DNA of 64,000 bases from NCBI RefSeq assembly GCF_900106775.1, contig NZ_FNNQ01000007.1, forward strand, positions 1 to 64,000. Direction: 5' to 3'. Of this stretch, positions 25,447-35,100 are shown piece after piece. A program made the translations under genes and the position numbers. The notes under the pieces are model-generated. The model did not search any database and had not been told where the DNA came from. It saw nothing but the letters and a program-made list of their open reading frames with translations. This stretch comes from Marininema mesophilum. Lineage in GTDB: Bacteria > Bacillota > Bacilli > Thermoactinomycetales > DSM-45169. Position 1 is the stretch's first letter. Every line of letters starts with the position of its first letter.

Positions 25447-25801
25447 TCAAGCACCTCAAGCACTTGGACCTTACTCTCAAGCGATACGGACAGGTTCATT
25501 CATTTTCACTTCAGGCCAAGTACCTCTTACGAAAGAGGGGGTCATGGTCACAGGTGGAATCGAAGAACAGACCCATCAAGTGATGAAAAATATTCAAGCT
25601 GTTCTTGCCGAGGCGAATGTCGATTTATCCCAAATAGTGAAGACGACCATTTTCCTAATGGATATGGAGGATTTTCAAACAGTGAATCAAATTTATGGGG
25701 AGTGGTTTAAGGATCATCGCCCTGCTCGATCCTGTGTGCAAGTTTCCCGTCTTCCCAAGGATGCACGTATCGAAATCGAAACGATTGCAATTGTCGAATG
25801 A
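25427..25801 (+). CDS. ridA: RidA enamine/imine deaminase
   Basis: Hydrolyses reactive 2-aminoacrylate and related imines released by PLP enzymes (YabJ). GPYSQAIRTG (residues 14-23), FTSGQVPL, and the C-terminal RSCVQVSRLPKDARIEIE with the catalytic arginine identify the family. 124 aa. Starts inside the purR 3' end after GGGAGG. B. subtilis has the same purR-ridA-spoVG order. Confidence 0.95.
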   Translation: MERIQTDQAPQALGPYSQAIRTGSFIFTSGQVPLTKEGVMVTGGIEEQTHQVMKNIQAVLAEANVDLSQIVKTTIFLMDMEDFQTVNQIYGEWFKDHRPARSCVQVSRLPKDARIEIETIAIVE

Positions 25802-25833
25802 TCTGAAAAAATCCGTTTTCATAAGAAGGTTTT

Positions 25834-25861
25834 GAAGGAAACTTCACCCTTTGCAGAGAAT
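25834..25861 (+). promoter_or_regulatory. Candidate sigma-H promoter for spoVG
   Basis: GAAGGAAAC, 12 nt, AGAGAAT: fits the sigma-H pattern (R-n-AGGAWWW, N11-12, RnnGAAT) with one mismatch in the last W. spoVG is a classical sigma-H gene in B. subtilis. Confidence 0.65.
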
Positions 25862-25902
25862 ATGTGAAATACATCCTTTCTGGAAATGGGTGGTGAAACA
25901 GG

Positions 25903-26202
25903 TTGGAAATAACGGATGTTCGTTTGCGCCGAGTCAGTCGCGAAGGTCGTATGCGAGCAATCGCGTCGATTACTCTCGATGGAGAATTTGTTGTACATGA
26001 TATTCGTGTAATTGATGGGAATAATGGCATGTTTGTGGCCATGCCTAGTAAGCGTAGACCCGATGGGGAATTTCGGGATATTGCACATCCTATATCGCCT
26101 GATTCCCGGGAGAAAATCGAGATGGCTGTATTAGAAGAATATCGCCGAGCAGGCAATGAGGAAGAGGGGCTAAATTCAGCTTTGGGAGGAAACGCTGTGT
26201 AA
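25903..26202 (+). CDS. spoVG: SpoVG regulator
   Basis: A small RNA- and DNA-binding regulator that affects septation and sporulation. The 99-aa product starts EITDVRLRRV and has IRVIDGNNGMFVAMPSKR and FRDIAHPISPDSREKI, the full family signature. TTG start after GGGTGGTG. A sigma-H-type promoter lies about 42 nt upstream and a terminator follows the stop. Confidence 0.95.
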   Translation: MEITDVRLRRVSREGRMRAIASITLDGEFVVHDIRVIDGNNGMFVAMPSKRRPDGEFRDIAHPISPDSREKIEMAVLEEYRRAGNEEEGLNSALGGNAV

Positions 26203-26217
26203 TCTAAGCGTTCCCGG

Positions 26218-26241
26218 GCGGAGGCCCCTCTTCCGCTTTTT
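26218..26241 (+). terminator. Terminator after spoVG
   Basis: GCGGAGG and CTTCCGC pair (one G-T) around CCCCT, followed by TTTTT. Confidence 0.8.
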
Positions 26242-26265
26242 ACAAGGGTTTCCTATATACCCTTC

Positions 26266-26294
26266 TTGCAATGCGGACCCCTTTGGGATATAGT
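26266..26294 (+). promoter_or_regulatory. glmU promoter
   Basis: TTGCAA (26266-26271), 17-nt spacer, TATAGT (26289-26294). A small AAGGGT/ACCCTT hairpin lies just before it. Confidence 0.55.
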
Positions 26295-26338
26295 CGGTTG
26301 TGGAGTTTTCAGAGACTTTCAGGGGGGCTTCTCTTCCA

Positions 26339-27724
26339 ATGGATAATCTGTTTGCTGTTGTTCTGGCGGCCGGTAAAGGGACGCGTATGAAGTCTACCCG
26401 GCATAAGGTTTTGCATCCGGTCTGCGGCAAACCGATGATCGATCACATGACGGATCATCTAAAAAAGATGGGCGTTAGTGAAACGGTCGTCATTGTCGGC
26501 CATGATGCTGAGTCGATTCAGGAGCACTTGGGAGAGAAAGTTCGCTTTGCTCTCCAAGAAGAACAGTTGGGTACCGCTCATGCAGTGATGCAAGCGCGCA
26601 ACGTGCTGGAAGGAAAAGATGGGGTGACCTTAATTCTAAATGGGGACCACCCACTTTTTACCCAAGCTACGTTAGAGCAGGTGGTTACACAACATCAAGA
26701 GTCAGGGGTGGCAGCTACCATTTTGACTGCTGTACTTCCAGACCCTACTGGATACGGACGGGTCATCCGCCAAGCGGATGGCAGTGTAGATCGAGTAGTG
26801 GAGCATAAAGACGCAAATGATGAAGAACGAAGGGTATCTGAAGTGAGTACGGGTACTTTCTGTTTCGATAATCAGTTGCTTTGGTGTGCATTGGAAAAGG
26901 TAGGCAATGATAATGCCCAGGGAGAATACTACCTACCTGATTTAATTTCGATTTTAATTAACGATGGGAAAAAAGTCGGAGCGGTAACGATTACCGATCC
27001 TGAAGAGGCGCAAGGGGTAAACGATAGGGTTCAACTGGCCCAAGTAGAGAAAATTATGAGGCAACGAATCATGGAACAACACATGCGCAATGGTGTGACC
27101 ATGATCGATCCCGATCATACCTACATCGATCCCGATGTGATTATCGGTTCAGATACGGTTATTCATCCAGGCACTTATTTACGCGGGAGCACCTGTATTG
27201 GTTCTGGTTGCAACGTGGGTCCCCAAGCCGATCTGACGAATGTAACGATAGCAGATGGGACCACGATTTCTTATTCTGTGTTGAACCAGGCCAATTTAGA
27301 AAATGATGTTGTTGTCGGTCCTTTTTCTTATGTGAGACCAGGTAGTCATCTGGAGGAGTCATCCAAGGTAGGGGCCTTTGCTGAGACAAAGAATGCTCGT
27401 CTTGGACAGGGGAGTAAGATCCCTCATCTCAGTTATGTAGGGGATGCCGATGTTGGCAAACAGGTAAACTTCAGTTGTGGATCGATTACAGTCAATTATG
27501 ACGGCTTGAAAAAGCATCGAACCGTTGTAGAGGATGAAGCTTTTATCGGGTGCAATGTTAATTTGGTTGCCCCTGTTACCGTTGGGAAGGGCGCTTTTGT
27601 AGCTGCAGGATCTACTGTGACTAAAAATGTCCCAGCAGATTCCCTAGCCGTAGCACGTGAGCGACAAACCAATAAAGAGAATTATGCACGGAAATTAAAA
27701 CAGAAACGAGAAGGCCTAGAATAA
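26339..27724 (+). CDS. glmU: UDP-GlcNAc pyrophosphorylase / GlcN-1-P acetyltransferase
   Basis: Bifunctional enzyme making UDP-GlcNAc for peptidoglycan. The N-terminal nucleotidyltransferase domain has LAAGKGTRMKS (residues 9-19) and LNGDHPLF; the C-terminal left-handed beta-helix starts near residue 250 and includes YVGDADVGK and NVNLVAPV. Length 461 aa. ATG 26339 gives the standard MDNLFAVV start and follows AGGGGGG at 11 nt; the longer open frame has no better site. prs follows after 27 nt, as in B. subtilis. Confidence 0.95.
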   Translation: MDNLFAVVLAAGKGTRMKSTRHKVLHPVCGKPMIDHMTDHLKKMGVSETVVIVGHDAESIQEHLGEKVRFALQEEQLGTAHAVMQARNVLEGKDGVTLILNGDHPLFTQATLEQVVTQHQESGVAATILTAVLPDPTGYGRVIRQADGSVDRVVEHKDANDEERRVSEVSTGTFCFDNQLLWCALEKVGNDNAQGEYYLPDLISILINDGKKVGAVTITDPEEAQGVNDRVQLAQVEKIMRQRIMEQHMRNGVTMIDPDHTYIDPDVIIGSDTVIHPGTYLRGSTCIGSGCNVGPQADLTNVTIADGTTISYSVLNQANLENDVVVGPFSYVRPGSHLEESSKVGAFAETKNARLGQGSKIPHLSYVGDADVGKQVNFSCGSITVNYDGLKKHRTVVEDEAFIGCNVNLVAPVTVGKGAFVAAGSTVTKNVPADSLAVARERQTNKENYARKLKQKREGLE

Positions 27725-27751
27725 CGCCACTTTTGGAGGGTTGGATCTACG

Positions 27752-28702
27752 ATGTCCACAGTCAGACAGCCGCGCTTGCATGTATTTAGCTGTAATTCAA
27801 ACCCGGTACTTGCACGGCAAATTGCCGAGCACATCGGAGTACCCCTTGGTGATGCCGTTGTAGGGAAATTCAGCGACGGGGAGATTCATGTCCGTCTAGA
27901 CGAAAGCGTCCGCGGGTCCGACGTATATGTGATCCAATCTACTTCCCATCCCGTCAACCAGCACTTGATGGAGTTGTTGGTGATGGTTGATGCGTTGAAA
28001 CGAGCTTCTGCTCGTACAATCAATGTGGTAATGCCCTATTACGGATATGCGCGTCAGGATCGGAAAACCCGCGCCCGTGATCCGATTACCTCCAAATTGG
28101 TTGCCAATTTGATTGAAACAGCAGGGGCAGATCGAATCATTACGATGGATCTGCATGCAACTCAAATCCAGGGCTTCTTTGATATCCCTGTAGATCATCT
28201 ACTGGGTGTGCCGATTCTGGGTGAGTATTTCCTGCAAAAAAATCTCCAGGATGTCGTTGTGGTCTCTCCTGACCATGGAGGCGTCATTCGTGCACGCAAA
28301 TTGGCAGAACGGTTAGGATCTCCAATTGCCATTATCGATAAAAGACGGCCTGAGCCTAACGTAGCAGAAGTAATGAACATTGTTGGAGATGTACGTGGTA
28401 AAAAAGCAATTATCATCGATGATATTATCGATACTGCAGGAACCATCTCCCTCGCAGCTAATGCGTTGTTGGAATATGGGGCGACAGAAGTATATGCATG
28501 TTGCACGCATCCTGTCTTCTCGGGTCCAGCTATTGATCGTATTCGTGATGCGAACATCAAAGAGATGGTGGTTTCCAATACCATTCCACTGTCTGAGGAA
28601 AAACTCCTGGACAAGGTTAGAGTGTTATCTGTAGCACCATTGATTGGGGAAGCGATCATTCGCGTACACGAGGAGCTATCCGTCAGCAAGTTATTTGACT
28701 GA
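27752..28702 (+). CDS. prs: Ribose-phosphate pyrophosphokinase
   Basis: Makes PRPP from ribose 5-phosphate and ATP, feeding purine, pyrimidine, His and Trp synthesis. FSCNSNPVLA opens the protein; YYGYARQDRK is the flexible loop region; VVSPDHGGV and IIIDDIIDTAGT (the PRPP-binding motif) follow. 316 aa, standard length. ATG after TTTGGAGGG. Its product is the ligand of PurR, encoded 2.3 kb upstream. Confidence 0.96.
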   Translation: MSTVRQPRLHVFSCNSNPVLARQIAEHIGVPLGDAVVGKFSDGEIHVRLDESVRGSDVYVIQSTSHPVNQHLMELLVMVDALKRASARTINVVMPYYGYARQDRKTRARDPITSKLVANLIETAGADRIITMDLHATQIQGFFDIPVDHLLGVPILGEYFLQKNLQDVVVVSPDHGGVIRARKLAERLGSPIAIIDKRRPEPNVAEVMNIVGDVRGKKAIIIDDIIDTAGTISLAANALLEYGATEVYACCTHPVFSGPAIDRIRDANIKEMVVSNTIPLSEEKLLDKVRVLSVAPLIGEAIIRVHEELSVSKLFD

Positions 28703-28724
28703 ATGAACTTTGCGGTAAAACAAT

Positions 28725-28791
28725 GGGTGAGGGAAAAGGGAGTTTTACCATGCTTTATGCGTTGCATGGGTAACTCCTTGATTCTTCACCC
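28725..28791 (+). terminator. Long hairpin without T run after prs
   Basis: GGGTGA and TCACCC close an outer stem; inside, AAGG+AGTT+ACC+ATGC pair with the downstream GCAT+GGT+AACT+CCTT with small bulges. No T tract follows. It is probably a transcript end or RNA stabiliser for glmU-prs. Confidence 0.5.
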
Positions 28792-28838
28792 TATTTCAGT
28801 TCCATATTTGATCACTTTTAGTGTTATTGGGTTTTTAG

Positions 28839-28863
28839 GTTTAGCATAGTGAGGGACGGGAAT
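28839..28863 (+). promoter_or_regulatory. Possible sigma-B-type promoter for rplY/ctc
   Basis: GTTTAG, 13 nt, GGGAAT, compared with the sigma-B consensus GTTTAA-N12-14-GGGTAT. ctc in B. subtilis is sigma-B controlled. Two mismatches and the 180-nt distance to the start keep confidence low. Confidence 0.35.
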
Positions 28864-28915
28864 GAATAACTGCATAAGGGAATAATTGGTTCCAACGAGC
28901 TATCCCTTTGCATTA

Positions 28916-28961
28916 ATACCACCTCCCAAGAAATTGGGTAGTCAAGGTGCTTTCTTTTTTG
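28916..28961 (+). terminator. Terminator-like hairpin in the rplY leader
   Basis: CACCT and AGGTG close a stem over an inner CCCAA/TTGGG hairpin, followed by CTTTCTTTTTT. It lies between the possible promoter at 28839 and rplY, so it may end the upstream transcript or attenuate rplY. Confidence 0.55.
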
Positions 28962-29043
28962 GAACCGATTGGAAGAGCTTATTTGGTCAAACCTTAACTA
29001 TATGAGTGGGGACTCTCATTCACACAAGGAGGACATCGCACCG

Positions 29044-29706
29044 ATGGCTCAACAATTTGCTGTAGAACGTCGTGAAAGTCGTCCAAGGTCTGTGCTGACA
29101 ATGCTTCGTCAGGAAGGACGCGTTCCGGGAGTCTTATATGGAAAGGATCAGGAGAATGCAACTATCCATATGGAAATGAGTGAACTGATCCGTTTACTTC
29201 AGAAGCAGGGTACTACTTCTGTAATCGATCTCGAACTGGATGGAAAGACGCACAACGTCATGATCAGCGAAATACAACGGGACCGTTTGAAAGACCGAAT
29301 CACTCACGTGGATTTCAAGATCGTCAATATGAAGGAGCCTATCGATACCGAGGTCAGTATTCACTTAGAAGGAGAAGCCGCTGGTATCAAAGAGGACGGG
29401 ATCTTACAACAACAAGCCCGTATGGTAGAAATCCGTTGTTTACCAGAGAACATCCCAGATTGGTTAACGATGGATATTAGTGAACTTGCCATTGGAGATT
29501 CTGTGACAATGGCGGATTTGAAGATCCCGGCGAAGGTAGAGCTCTTGTCTGATCCAGAGGAAGTTATCGCTTCGATTTTACCTCCTCAAGTTGAACAAGA
29601 GGCAGAAGCAGAAGCCCTGGATGAGGCGGTGGCAGATGATGCCAATAAGGATGAGGAGCCTGAAGCGGAAGCTGAATCCCAGGATGATGAGACGAAGGAA
29701 GAGTAA
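29044..29706 (+). CDS. rplY: Ribosomal protein L25 / general stress protein Ctc
   Basis: 5S rRNA-binding protein of the CTC subfamily: an N-terminal L25 domain (residues 1-95, with EGRVPGVLYG near 28-37) and a C-terminal TL5-type beta domain (about 100-185), followed by a highly acidic tail rich in Glu/Asp. 220 aa. The ATG at 29044 follows AAGGAGG at 10 nt; the open frame upstream lacks a site. The acidic tail of about 35 residues is longer than in B. subtilis Ctc. Confidence 0.92.
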   Translation: MAQQFAVERRESRPRSVLTMLRQEGRVPGVLYGKDQENATIHMEMSELIRLLQKQGTTSVIDLELDGKTHNVMISEIQRDRLKDRITHVDFKIVNMKEPIDTEVSIHLEGEAAGIKEDGILQQQARMVEIRCLPENIPDWLTMDISELAIGDSVTMADLKIPAKVELLSDPEEVIASILPPQVEQEAEAEALDEAVADDANKDEEPEAEAESQDDETKEE

Positions 29707-29737
29707 ACGAGAAAGGCCCTACTAGGCCCTTTCTCGT
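29707..29737 (+). terminator. Hairpin after rplY
   Basis: ACGAGAAAGG and CCTTTCTCGT pair perfectly (10 bp). There is no T run beyond the stem. Confidence 0.65.
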
Positions 29738-29843
29738 ATGCATAGAAAACCAAGAAGATGAGGAGGGGTGCAACTAAATGTTGCGCCCTTCCTTGTGTGT
29801 GGTTATAGTAAGCGGGTAACCGATCGGTATGGGGAGGATGAAG

Positions 29844-30404
29844 ATGAAAGTAATAGTTGGTCTGGGTAACCCTGGGATGAAGTATGCACTAACACGACAT
29901 AATATTGGATTTTGGGTGGTGGATCACTTAAGTGAGAAGTGGGGAATCCCGTGTGATCGTGATCGTTGGAAGGCATCTGTAGGAGAAGGCAGAGTCGGAG
30001 GAGAGAAAGTTGTTCTTATCAAACCTGAGACCTATATGAACCTCTCAGGTCAATCCGTCGCACCTGCATTAGATTGGCTCAAATGTGATGTAGAAAATCT
30101 AATCGTTATTTATGATGATCTTGACCTACCCGTAGGGAAAATTCGTCTCCGCCTTAAGGGGGGTGCTGGTGGCCATAACGGGATGAAATCCCTTATCGCC
30201 TCATTGGGAACCCAGGAGTTTAAGCGGATCAAAATCGGTATCGGCCGGCCGACAAATCCTATCCCTGTCATAGATTATGTGCTTTCTCGTTTTAACCGTG
30301 AGGAAGAAGAGCCAGTAGCAGATTCAGTTATCCAAACAGCCGATGCGATCCATGACTGGATTGACACCCCCTTCCCTGAAGTGATGAATCGATATAACAG
30401 CTAA
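29844..30404 (+). CDS. pth: Peptidyl-tRNA hydrolase
   Basis: Releases tRNA from peptidyl-tRNA dropped by ribosomes (SpoVC). VGLGNPGMKYALTRHNIGF opens the protein with the catalytic His in TRHNIGF; KPETYMNLSG and LKGGAGGHNGMKS are diagnostic. 186 aa from ATG 29844, which follows GGGGAGG; the in-frame ATG at 29829 precedes that site. In B. subtilis fin follows directly; here a reverse-strand exporter gene intervenes. Confidence 0.95.
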   Translation: MKVIVGLGNPGMKYALTRHNIGFWVVDHLSEKWGIPCDRDRWKASVGEGRVGGEKVVLIKPETYMNLSGQSVAPALDWLKCDVENLIVIYDDLDLPVGKIRLRLKGGAGGHNGMKSLIASLGTQEFKRIKIGIGRPTNPIPVIDYVLSRFNREEEEPVADSVIQTADAIHDWIDTPFPEVMNRYNS

Positions 30405-30405
30405 T

Positions 30406-30440
30406 AAAAAAGTGACCAACTTTAGTTGGTCGCTTTTTTA
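30406..30440 (+). terminator. Terminator after pth
   Basis: AAAAAGTGACCAAC and GTTGGTCGCTTTTT pair around TTTA, with flanking A and T tracts; it could serve both pth and the converging exporter gene. Confidence 0.9.
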
Positions 30441-30522
30441 TATTCACCGAAAAAGGAGCTCAAGCCATTTTACCCAGCGGAGGCTCGATCATTGAGCCGG
30501 AACTGCCATTCTTTTTGCTGTG

Positions 30523-31515
30523 CTACTCCACTCTTGGCTTGTATACGTCACTCTTAGAAGCATAACGAGGAGACAGCTCCTTTTTGATAATCAAATACTG
30601 CCGAATCTCGTGTACCAATTGATAGAGAGCTGCGCGAGTTTCAAATTCCCGGCGAGATTGGGGCAGAGGAGAATCGCGAAATTCCTCTCGCATGGCTTGA
30701 AGCTCCTTTAAATAATGAAATGCCGTATTACCAGGGTGAATCGCATCACTTAACTCATCGAGAAAATCAGCGATCCTCTCCCCTTGAACAAAACAATTGC
30801 GATCAAGGCGGGAGATGATTCCCACCAATCGTTCAATTACACCAAACTGTTTTTGCCGCATCTGGAAGTAACGAACGTAAAAATCCTCTTCCGGGTTTAA
30901 CCGATTCTCTACTTCGGTCATCGCCAGTTGGCGGGCTGTATCGATTAGCTGGCTGGTCTCTGTAATTTCTTTCCCATCCCAATCCATATAACCCTCTCGC
31001 AAAAAACGGGAAAACTCACTAAAAATACGCTGGAAATTCCTTTCGATTTCCTTACGATAAGTATCCAGCAATTTTTCTTGGTTGGGCATATACAGATTCA
31101 TGATGAGAGCAAAACCAATCCCGATGAGTACAAGGCTTAACTCATTGAAGATAAGGGGAAGTGTGATTTTTTTTAGCGTATATAGATGCAAGATGACGAC
31201 GGCACTCGAGACTAGCCCTTCTTCAGCTTTAAAATATAGAAGAAGAGGGATCAGGGCTAGGATGACGATACCTATAGTCCAAGGATTATAACCGATGATG
31301 GTAAATAGAAGCGCCGCGACCGCAAGACCTAAAATGCAGGAGAGTATTCGTTCCCAAGCGTTGATAAGTGAGCGTTTGCGTGATTCTTTTACACATAGAA
31401 TCGTTAAGATCCCTGCCGAAGCATAAAATTGTAAATCGAACAATTGGGCGGTACCTATAGCGAGTGCTGCCCCAAGAGCTGTTTTTAGTGTACGATAGCC
31501 TATACCGATTTTCAC
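30523..31515 (-). CDS. Aromatic acid exporter-family membrane protein
   Basis: A 330-aa protein of the ArAE/FUSC-like family (B. subtilis YqjA type). The N-terminal half has about five or six hydrophobic segments (residues 10-150) with YASAGILTILCVKESRKRS, the conserved block after the second segment; the C-terminal half is a soluble helical domain. Substrate is unknown; the family name comes from related exporters of aromatic acids. The reverse-strand GTG at 31515 has AGAAGGAAGG upstream; an ATG 36 nt earlier lacks a site. It splits pth from fin. Confidence 0.78.
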   Translation of the reverse strand: MKIGIGYRTLKTALGAALAIGTAQLFDLQFYASAGILTILCVKESRKRSLINAWERILSCILGLAVAALLFTIIGYNPWTIGIVILALIPLLLYFKAEEGLVSSAVVILHLYTLKKITLPLIFNELSLVLIGIGFALIMNLYMPNQEKLLDTYRKEIERNFQRIFSEFSRFLREGYMDWDGKEITETSQLIDTARQLAMTEVENRLNPEEDFYVRYFQMRQKQFGVIERLVGIISRLDRNCFVQGERIADFLDELSDAIHPGNTAFHYLKELQAMREEFRDSPLPQSRREFETRAALYQLVHEIRQYLIIKKELSPRYASKSDVYKPRVE

Positions 31516-31615
31516 AGGAACCTTCCTTCTTTCAGTATGAATGGGCTCCATAAATAAAAGGGAGTCCCTTCTCTATTCTTACCCTCAATACAGGATAACA
31601 AAAGGAGACATGCTA

Positions 31616-31646
31616 TGCATGTTTTCTCATTATTAGGTCTATACTG
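31616..31646 (+). promoter_or_regulatory. Possible forespore promoter for fin
   Basis: TGCATG, 18 nt, TATACTG, compared with sigma-F/G patterns (TGMATA and CATACTA). It lies 33 nt before the start codon. The match is partial. Confidence 0.35.
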
Positions 31647-31678
31647 TTACAGAATATTGATCAGGAGGATGGCATATT

Positions 31679-31909
31679 ATGGCTGTAATCTATACATGTC
31701 GATGTTGCAATGTCCTTATTGGCCGGATCAATGACGATCAAGTGACGGAAAAGCAGCTGGGGTTTCATTGGTTGACCCCTGATGAACGGCGGGATATAAT
31801 ATCGTATAATGATGAAGGTCATGCATCGGTTCGGGTCGTTTGTGAAACCTGTCAAGAAATGCTCGAGATCAATCCGGAACTATCCTTGCTGTCTGATCCC
31901 CTTCAATAG
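31679..31909 (+). CDS. fin: Anti-sigma-F factor Fin
   Basis: Fin (YabK) helps switch the forespore from sigma-F to sigma-G by blocking sigma-F. The 76-aa product has two zinc-type CxxC pairs, CRCC near residue 7 and CETC near residue 59, and the conserved KQLGFHWLTPDERRDII segment (residues 25-41). ATG after AGGAGG. It lies upstream of mfd as in B. subtilis. Two sigma regulators, Gin and Fin, are therefore in this window. Confidence 0.92.
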   Translation: MAVIYTCRCCNVLIGRINDDQVTEKQLGFHWLTPDERRDIISYNDEGHASVRVVCETCQEMLEINPELSLLSDPLQ

Positions 31910-31935
31910 GAGCAGGGTTTCGACCCAATCCAACC

Positions 31936-31957
31936 GTCGCCCCGAAGTGGGCGTTTT
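31936..31957 (+). terminator. Terminator after fin
   Basis: CGCCC and GGGCG pair around CGAAGT, followed by TTTT. Short but well placed. Confidence 0.6.
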
Positions 31958-31985
31958 AGTATGTTTGTACACTTGAGTTAATAGT

Positions 31986-32052
31986 GAGAAGGTGTTCGCC
32001 GGGGGTTGATGCGAACCAACAGCTTTAGCTGTCCCCAGCTGAGGCTTCTTTT
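31986..32052 (+). ncRNA. Structured element upstream of mfd (candidate)
   Basis: GTTCGC (31994-31999) pairs with GCGAAC (32011-32016); ACAGC pairs with GCTGT (32019-32032) around TTTA; the GGGG in the first loop can pair with CCCC at 32033-32036, giving a possible pseudoknot. AGAAG near 31987 can pair with CTTCT at 32045, which is followed by TTTG. It looks like a compact leader RNA. The remaining bases to mfd hold a weak CGTATCAT/ATGATGCG hairpin at about 32107-32126. Confidence 0.35.
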
Positions 32053-32191
32053 GTGTTTTAAGACCCTGTGTTACTGAAAGTTTCTAAAAAGAATCATTTC
32101 TTGCGCGTATCATTTTTATGATGCGTGATGCACGAACTACTATAAACGTAGGAAATTTTGAAGTCCATCAAGGAAGGGAGGAACGGGTAAC

Positions 32192-35100
32192 GTGGAAACG
32201 TTAATTCAACTCTTCCGGCGTGATAATGATTTTCGGGCTACTGCAGAAGCGCTTGGAAATGGATTGAGAGAACAGCTGGTTGTCGGATTGACAGGGACTG
32301 CTCGTCTTCTGTATCTTGCTACCCTCCATAAGGAGACTGGCCGTCCAATCATGTTGGTCACCCATAACCTCAATCAAGCACAAAAAGCGGTGGAGGATCT
32401 GTATGAGTTGCTCCCTCGGGAGCAGGTATTACTCTATCCAGCCAATGAATTAGTGGCGACGGAGATCGCCATGGATGGATCAGAGACACTACAAGATCGG
32501 ATTCATGTACTTTCCCGGCTCGCTAAAGGGTTTTCGGGTATATTTGTCGTTCCCTATGCAGGGGTGCGAAAATTATTTCCCCCAAAGCGGGTCATTGCCC
32601 AGAGCCATCGCAGTCTAAAAGTAGGTGAGGAACAACCGATTGAGCCCTTGTTGGAACATTTAGTTCATATCGGTTATGAACGGGTGGACATGGTGGAAAA
32701 GTCAGGGGAATTTAGCCTTCGTGGTGGGATTCTCGACTTGTTTCCGGCTACTTTTTCCGATCCCATTCGCATCGAATGGTTTGATGATGAAGTCGATTCG
32801 ATCCGTCCATTTTCCGTAGCGGATCAACGTTCTAAAGATAAATGGCAAAAAGTAGAGATCCCTCCTGCACGAGAACTCTTTGCTGATGCACAGACCTTAT
32901 ATCAAGCGGGGGATGAAGTGGAAACCCTGCTTGCAGAACGCCTTTCCAAGGTGAAGGACCCAGAAATTAAGGCGAAATTGACCGAGAAGATCACCTGGGA
33001 TATCGAACAACTAAAAGCAGGTAATGTATTTACGGGCATTTATAAATATATCAGTCGGATTTATCCCGATTATGAAAGTCTTGCAGATTATTTACCTAAA
33101 GATACTTGTTGGGTATTGGATGAGCCTGGACGGATTCAGGAATCGGCGAAGCAGATGGACCGAGAGGAAGAAGAGTTTACGGTAGCTCTCTTGCAACAGG
33201 GGGAGTATCTGCCTCAATTGAAATTGGCTCGTACCTTCGCAGAGTCTTTGGGTGAACATGATCATCCGCGGATCTACCTTTCCTTGTTCATGCGTCAGAC
33301 GAGTGGGACTCAGCCACAAAACATTGTGCAATTTGTGTGCCGTGGGATGCAACAATTCCACGGGCAAATGCATGTATTAAAGACCGAGTGGGATCGGTGG
33401 GTAAAGTCAGATACCCGTGTTCTATTTACCGCTTCGTCCAAGGAGAGGGCGGAGCGCCTGGAGCGTGTGCTTCAGGATTATGACATGCCGATCACTAGTG
33501 GAAAACCAGGAATATTGAGCCCAGGGCAACCCGTTATCCATGTGGGGGCCCTGGCAAGTGGCTTCGAGTTAGGATCAGCGAAGCTTGTTGTTGTAAGCGA
33601 AGGAGAGGTTTTTACGCAAAAACAGCGTAGGACCTCCCGTCCAGCTAAAATGGATCACGCAGAAAAGATCAAGAATTATCAGGAGCTAAAAGTAGGGGAT
33701 TTCGTAGTTCATGTGAATCACGGAATTGGCCGTTATGCAGGTATTGAAACTCTTCATGTTGGCGGTATGCACAAGGATTATATGCTGGTGCAATATGCGG
33801 GCAACGATAAGTTATATGTCCCTATTGAACAAATTGATCAGGTGCAAAAATATCTCGGTAGTGAAGAGAAATCGCCGAAGGTATATAGCTTAGGTGGCAG
33901 TGAATGGAGTAAGGTTAAAAATAAAGTTCGCTCCTCTGTAGAAGATATCGCAGAGGACCTCATTAAGCTTTACGCTGAACGTCAAGAAGCAAAGGGGTAC
34001 GCCTTTGCGAAGGATACAGCCTATCAGCGCGAATTTGATTCACTCTTTCCTTACGAAGAAACTGAGGATCAACTCCGTTCGGTCAATGAGATCAAAGTGG
34101 ATATGGAAAAAGGACAACCAATGGATCGGCTCCTCTGTGGAGATGTGGGATACGGAAAAACCGAAGTAGCGATTCGTGCAGCCTTTAAGGCGACGATGGA
34201 AGGAAAGCAGGTTGCTGTGCTGGTTCCGACAACAATCCTTGCTCAGCAACATTATGAAACCTTTAAGGAGCGCTTTGCTGATTTTCCAGTAGAGATTCGG
34301 GTATTGTCCCGCTTCCGTACCCGAAAAGAGCAGAAAGATGCTATCAAAGGGATGAAGGGGGGCACTGTGGATATCCTGATCGGTACCCATCGACTCCTCT
34401 CAAAGGATGTAGAGTATAAAGATCTCGGGCTACTCATCGTCGACGAAGAACAACGATTTGGCGTGAAACACAAGGAAAAAGTGAAGCAGATCAAGAATAA
34501 TATCGATGTACTCACGTTAACGGCAACTCCGATCCCACGGACACTCCATATGTCCATGATGGGCGTGCGGGACTTATCGGTCATTGAAACTCCTCCAGAA
34601 AACCGCTTTCCTGTCCAAACTTATGTACTCGAGTATTCCGCGGCATTAGTGAGAGAAGCTGTCGAACGGGAAATGGCACGGGGAGGACAGGTGTACTTTC
34701 TCTATAACCAAGTACAAAGCATTGATCAAATGGCTGATTCAATCCGGATGTTGGTTCCTGATGCTCGTATTGCAGTTGCCCATGGACAGATGGCGGAGAC
34801 GGAGTTAGAAAAAGTCATGCTCGATTTCTTGGATGGAGAGTACGATGTTCTCGTTAGTACGACGATTATTGAAACTGGGGTGGATATCCCCAATGTGAAC
34901 ACCTTGATTATTTACGATGCGGATAGAATGGGGCTTTCTCAGTTGTATCAGCTTCGTGGGCGAGTAGGGCGCTCTAACCGAATCGCTTATTCGTACTTTA
35001 CCTATCAGAGGGATAAGGTATTGTCCGAAGCAGCGGAGAAACGTCTACAGGCGATCAAGGAATTTACGGAACTTGGTTCTGGATTTAAAATTGCGATGCG

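Noticed and set aside
31986..32052. Fluoride riboswitch upstream of mfd
   Set aside because: Only part of the 3' consensus is present and the downstream gene is not a fluoride exporter; kept as an unassigned structure instead.
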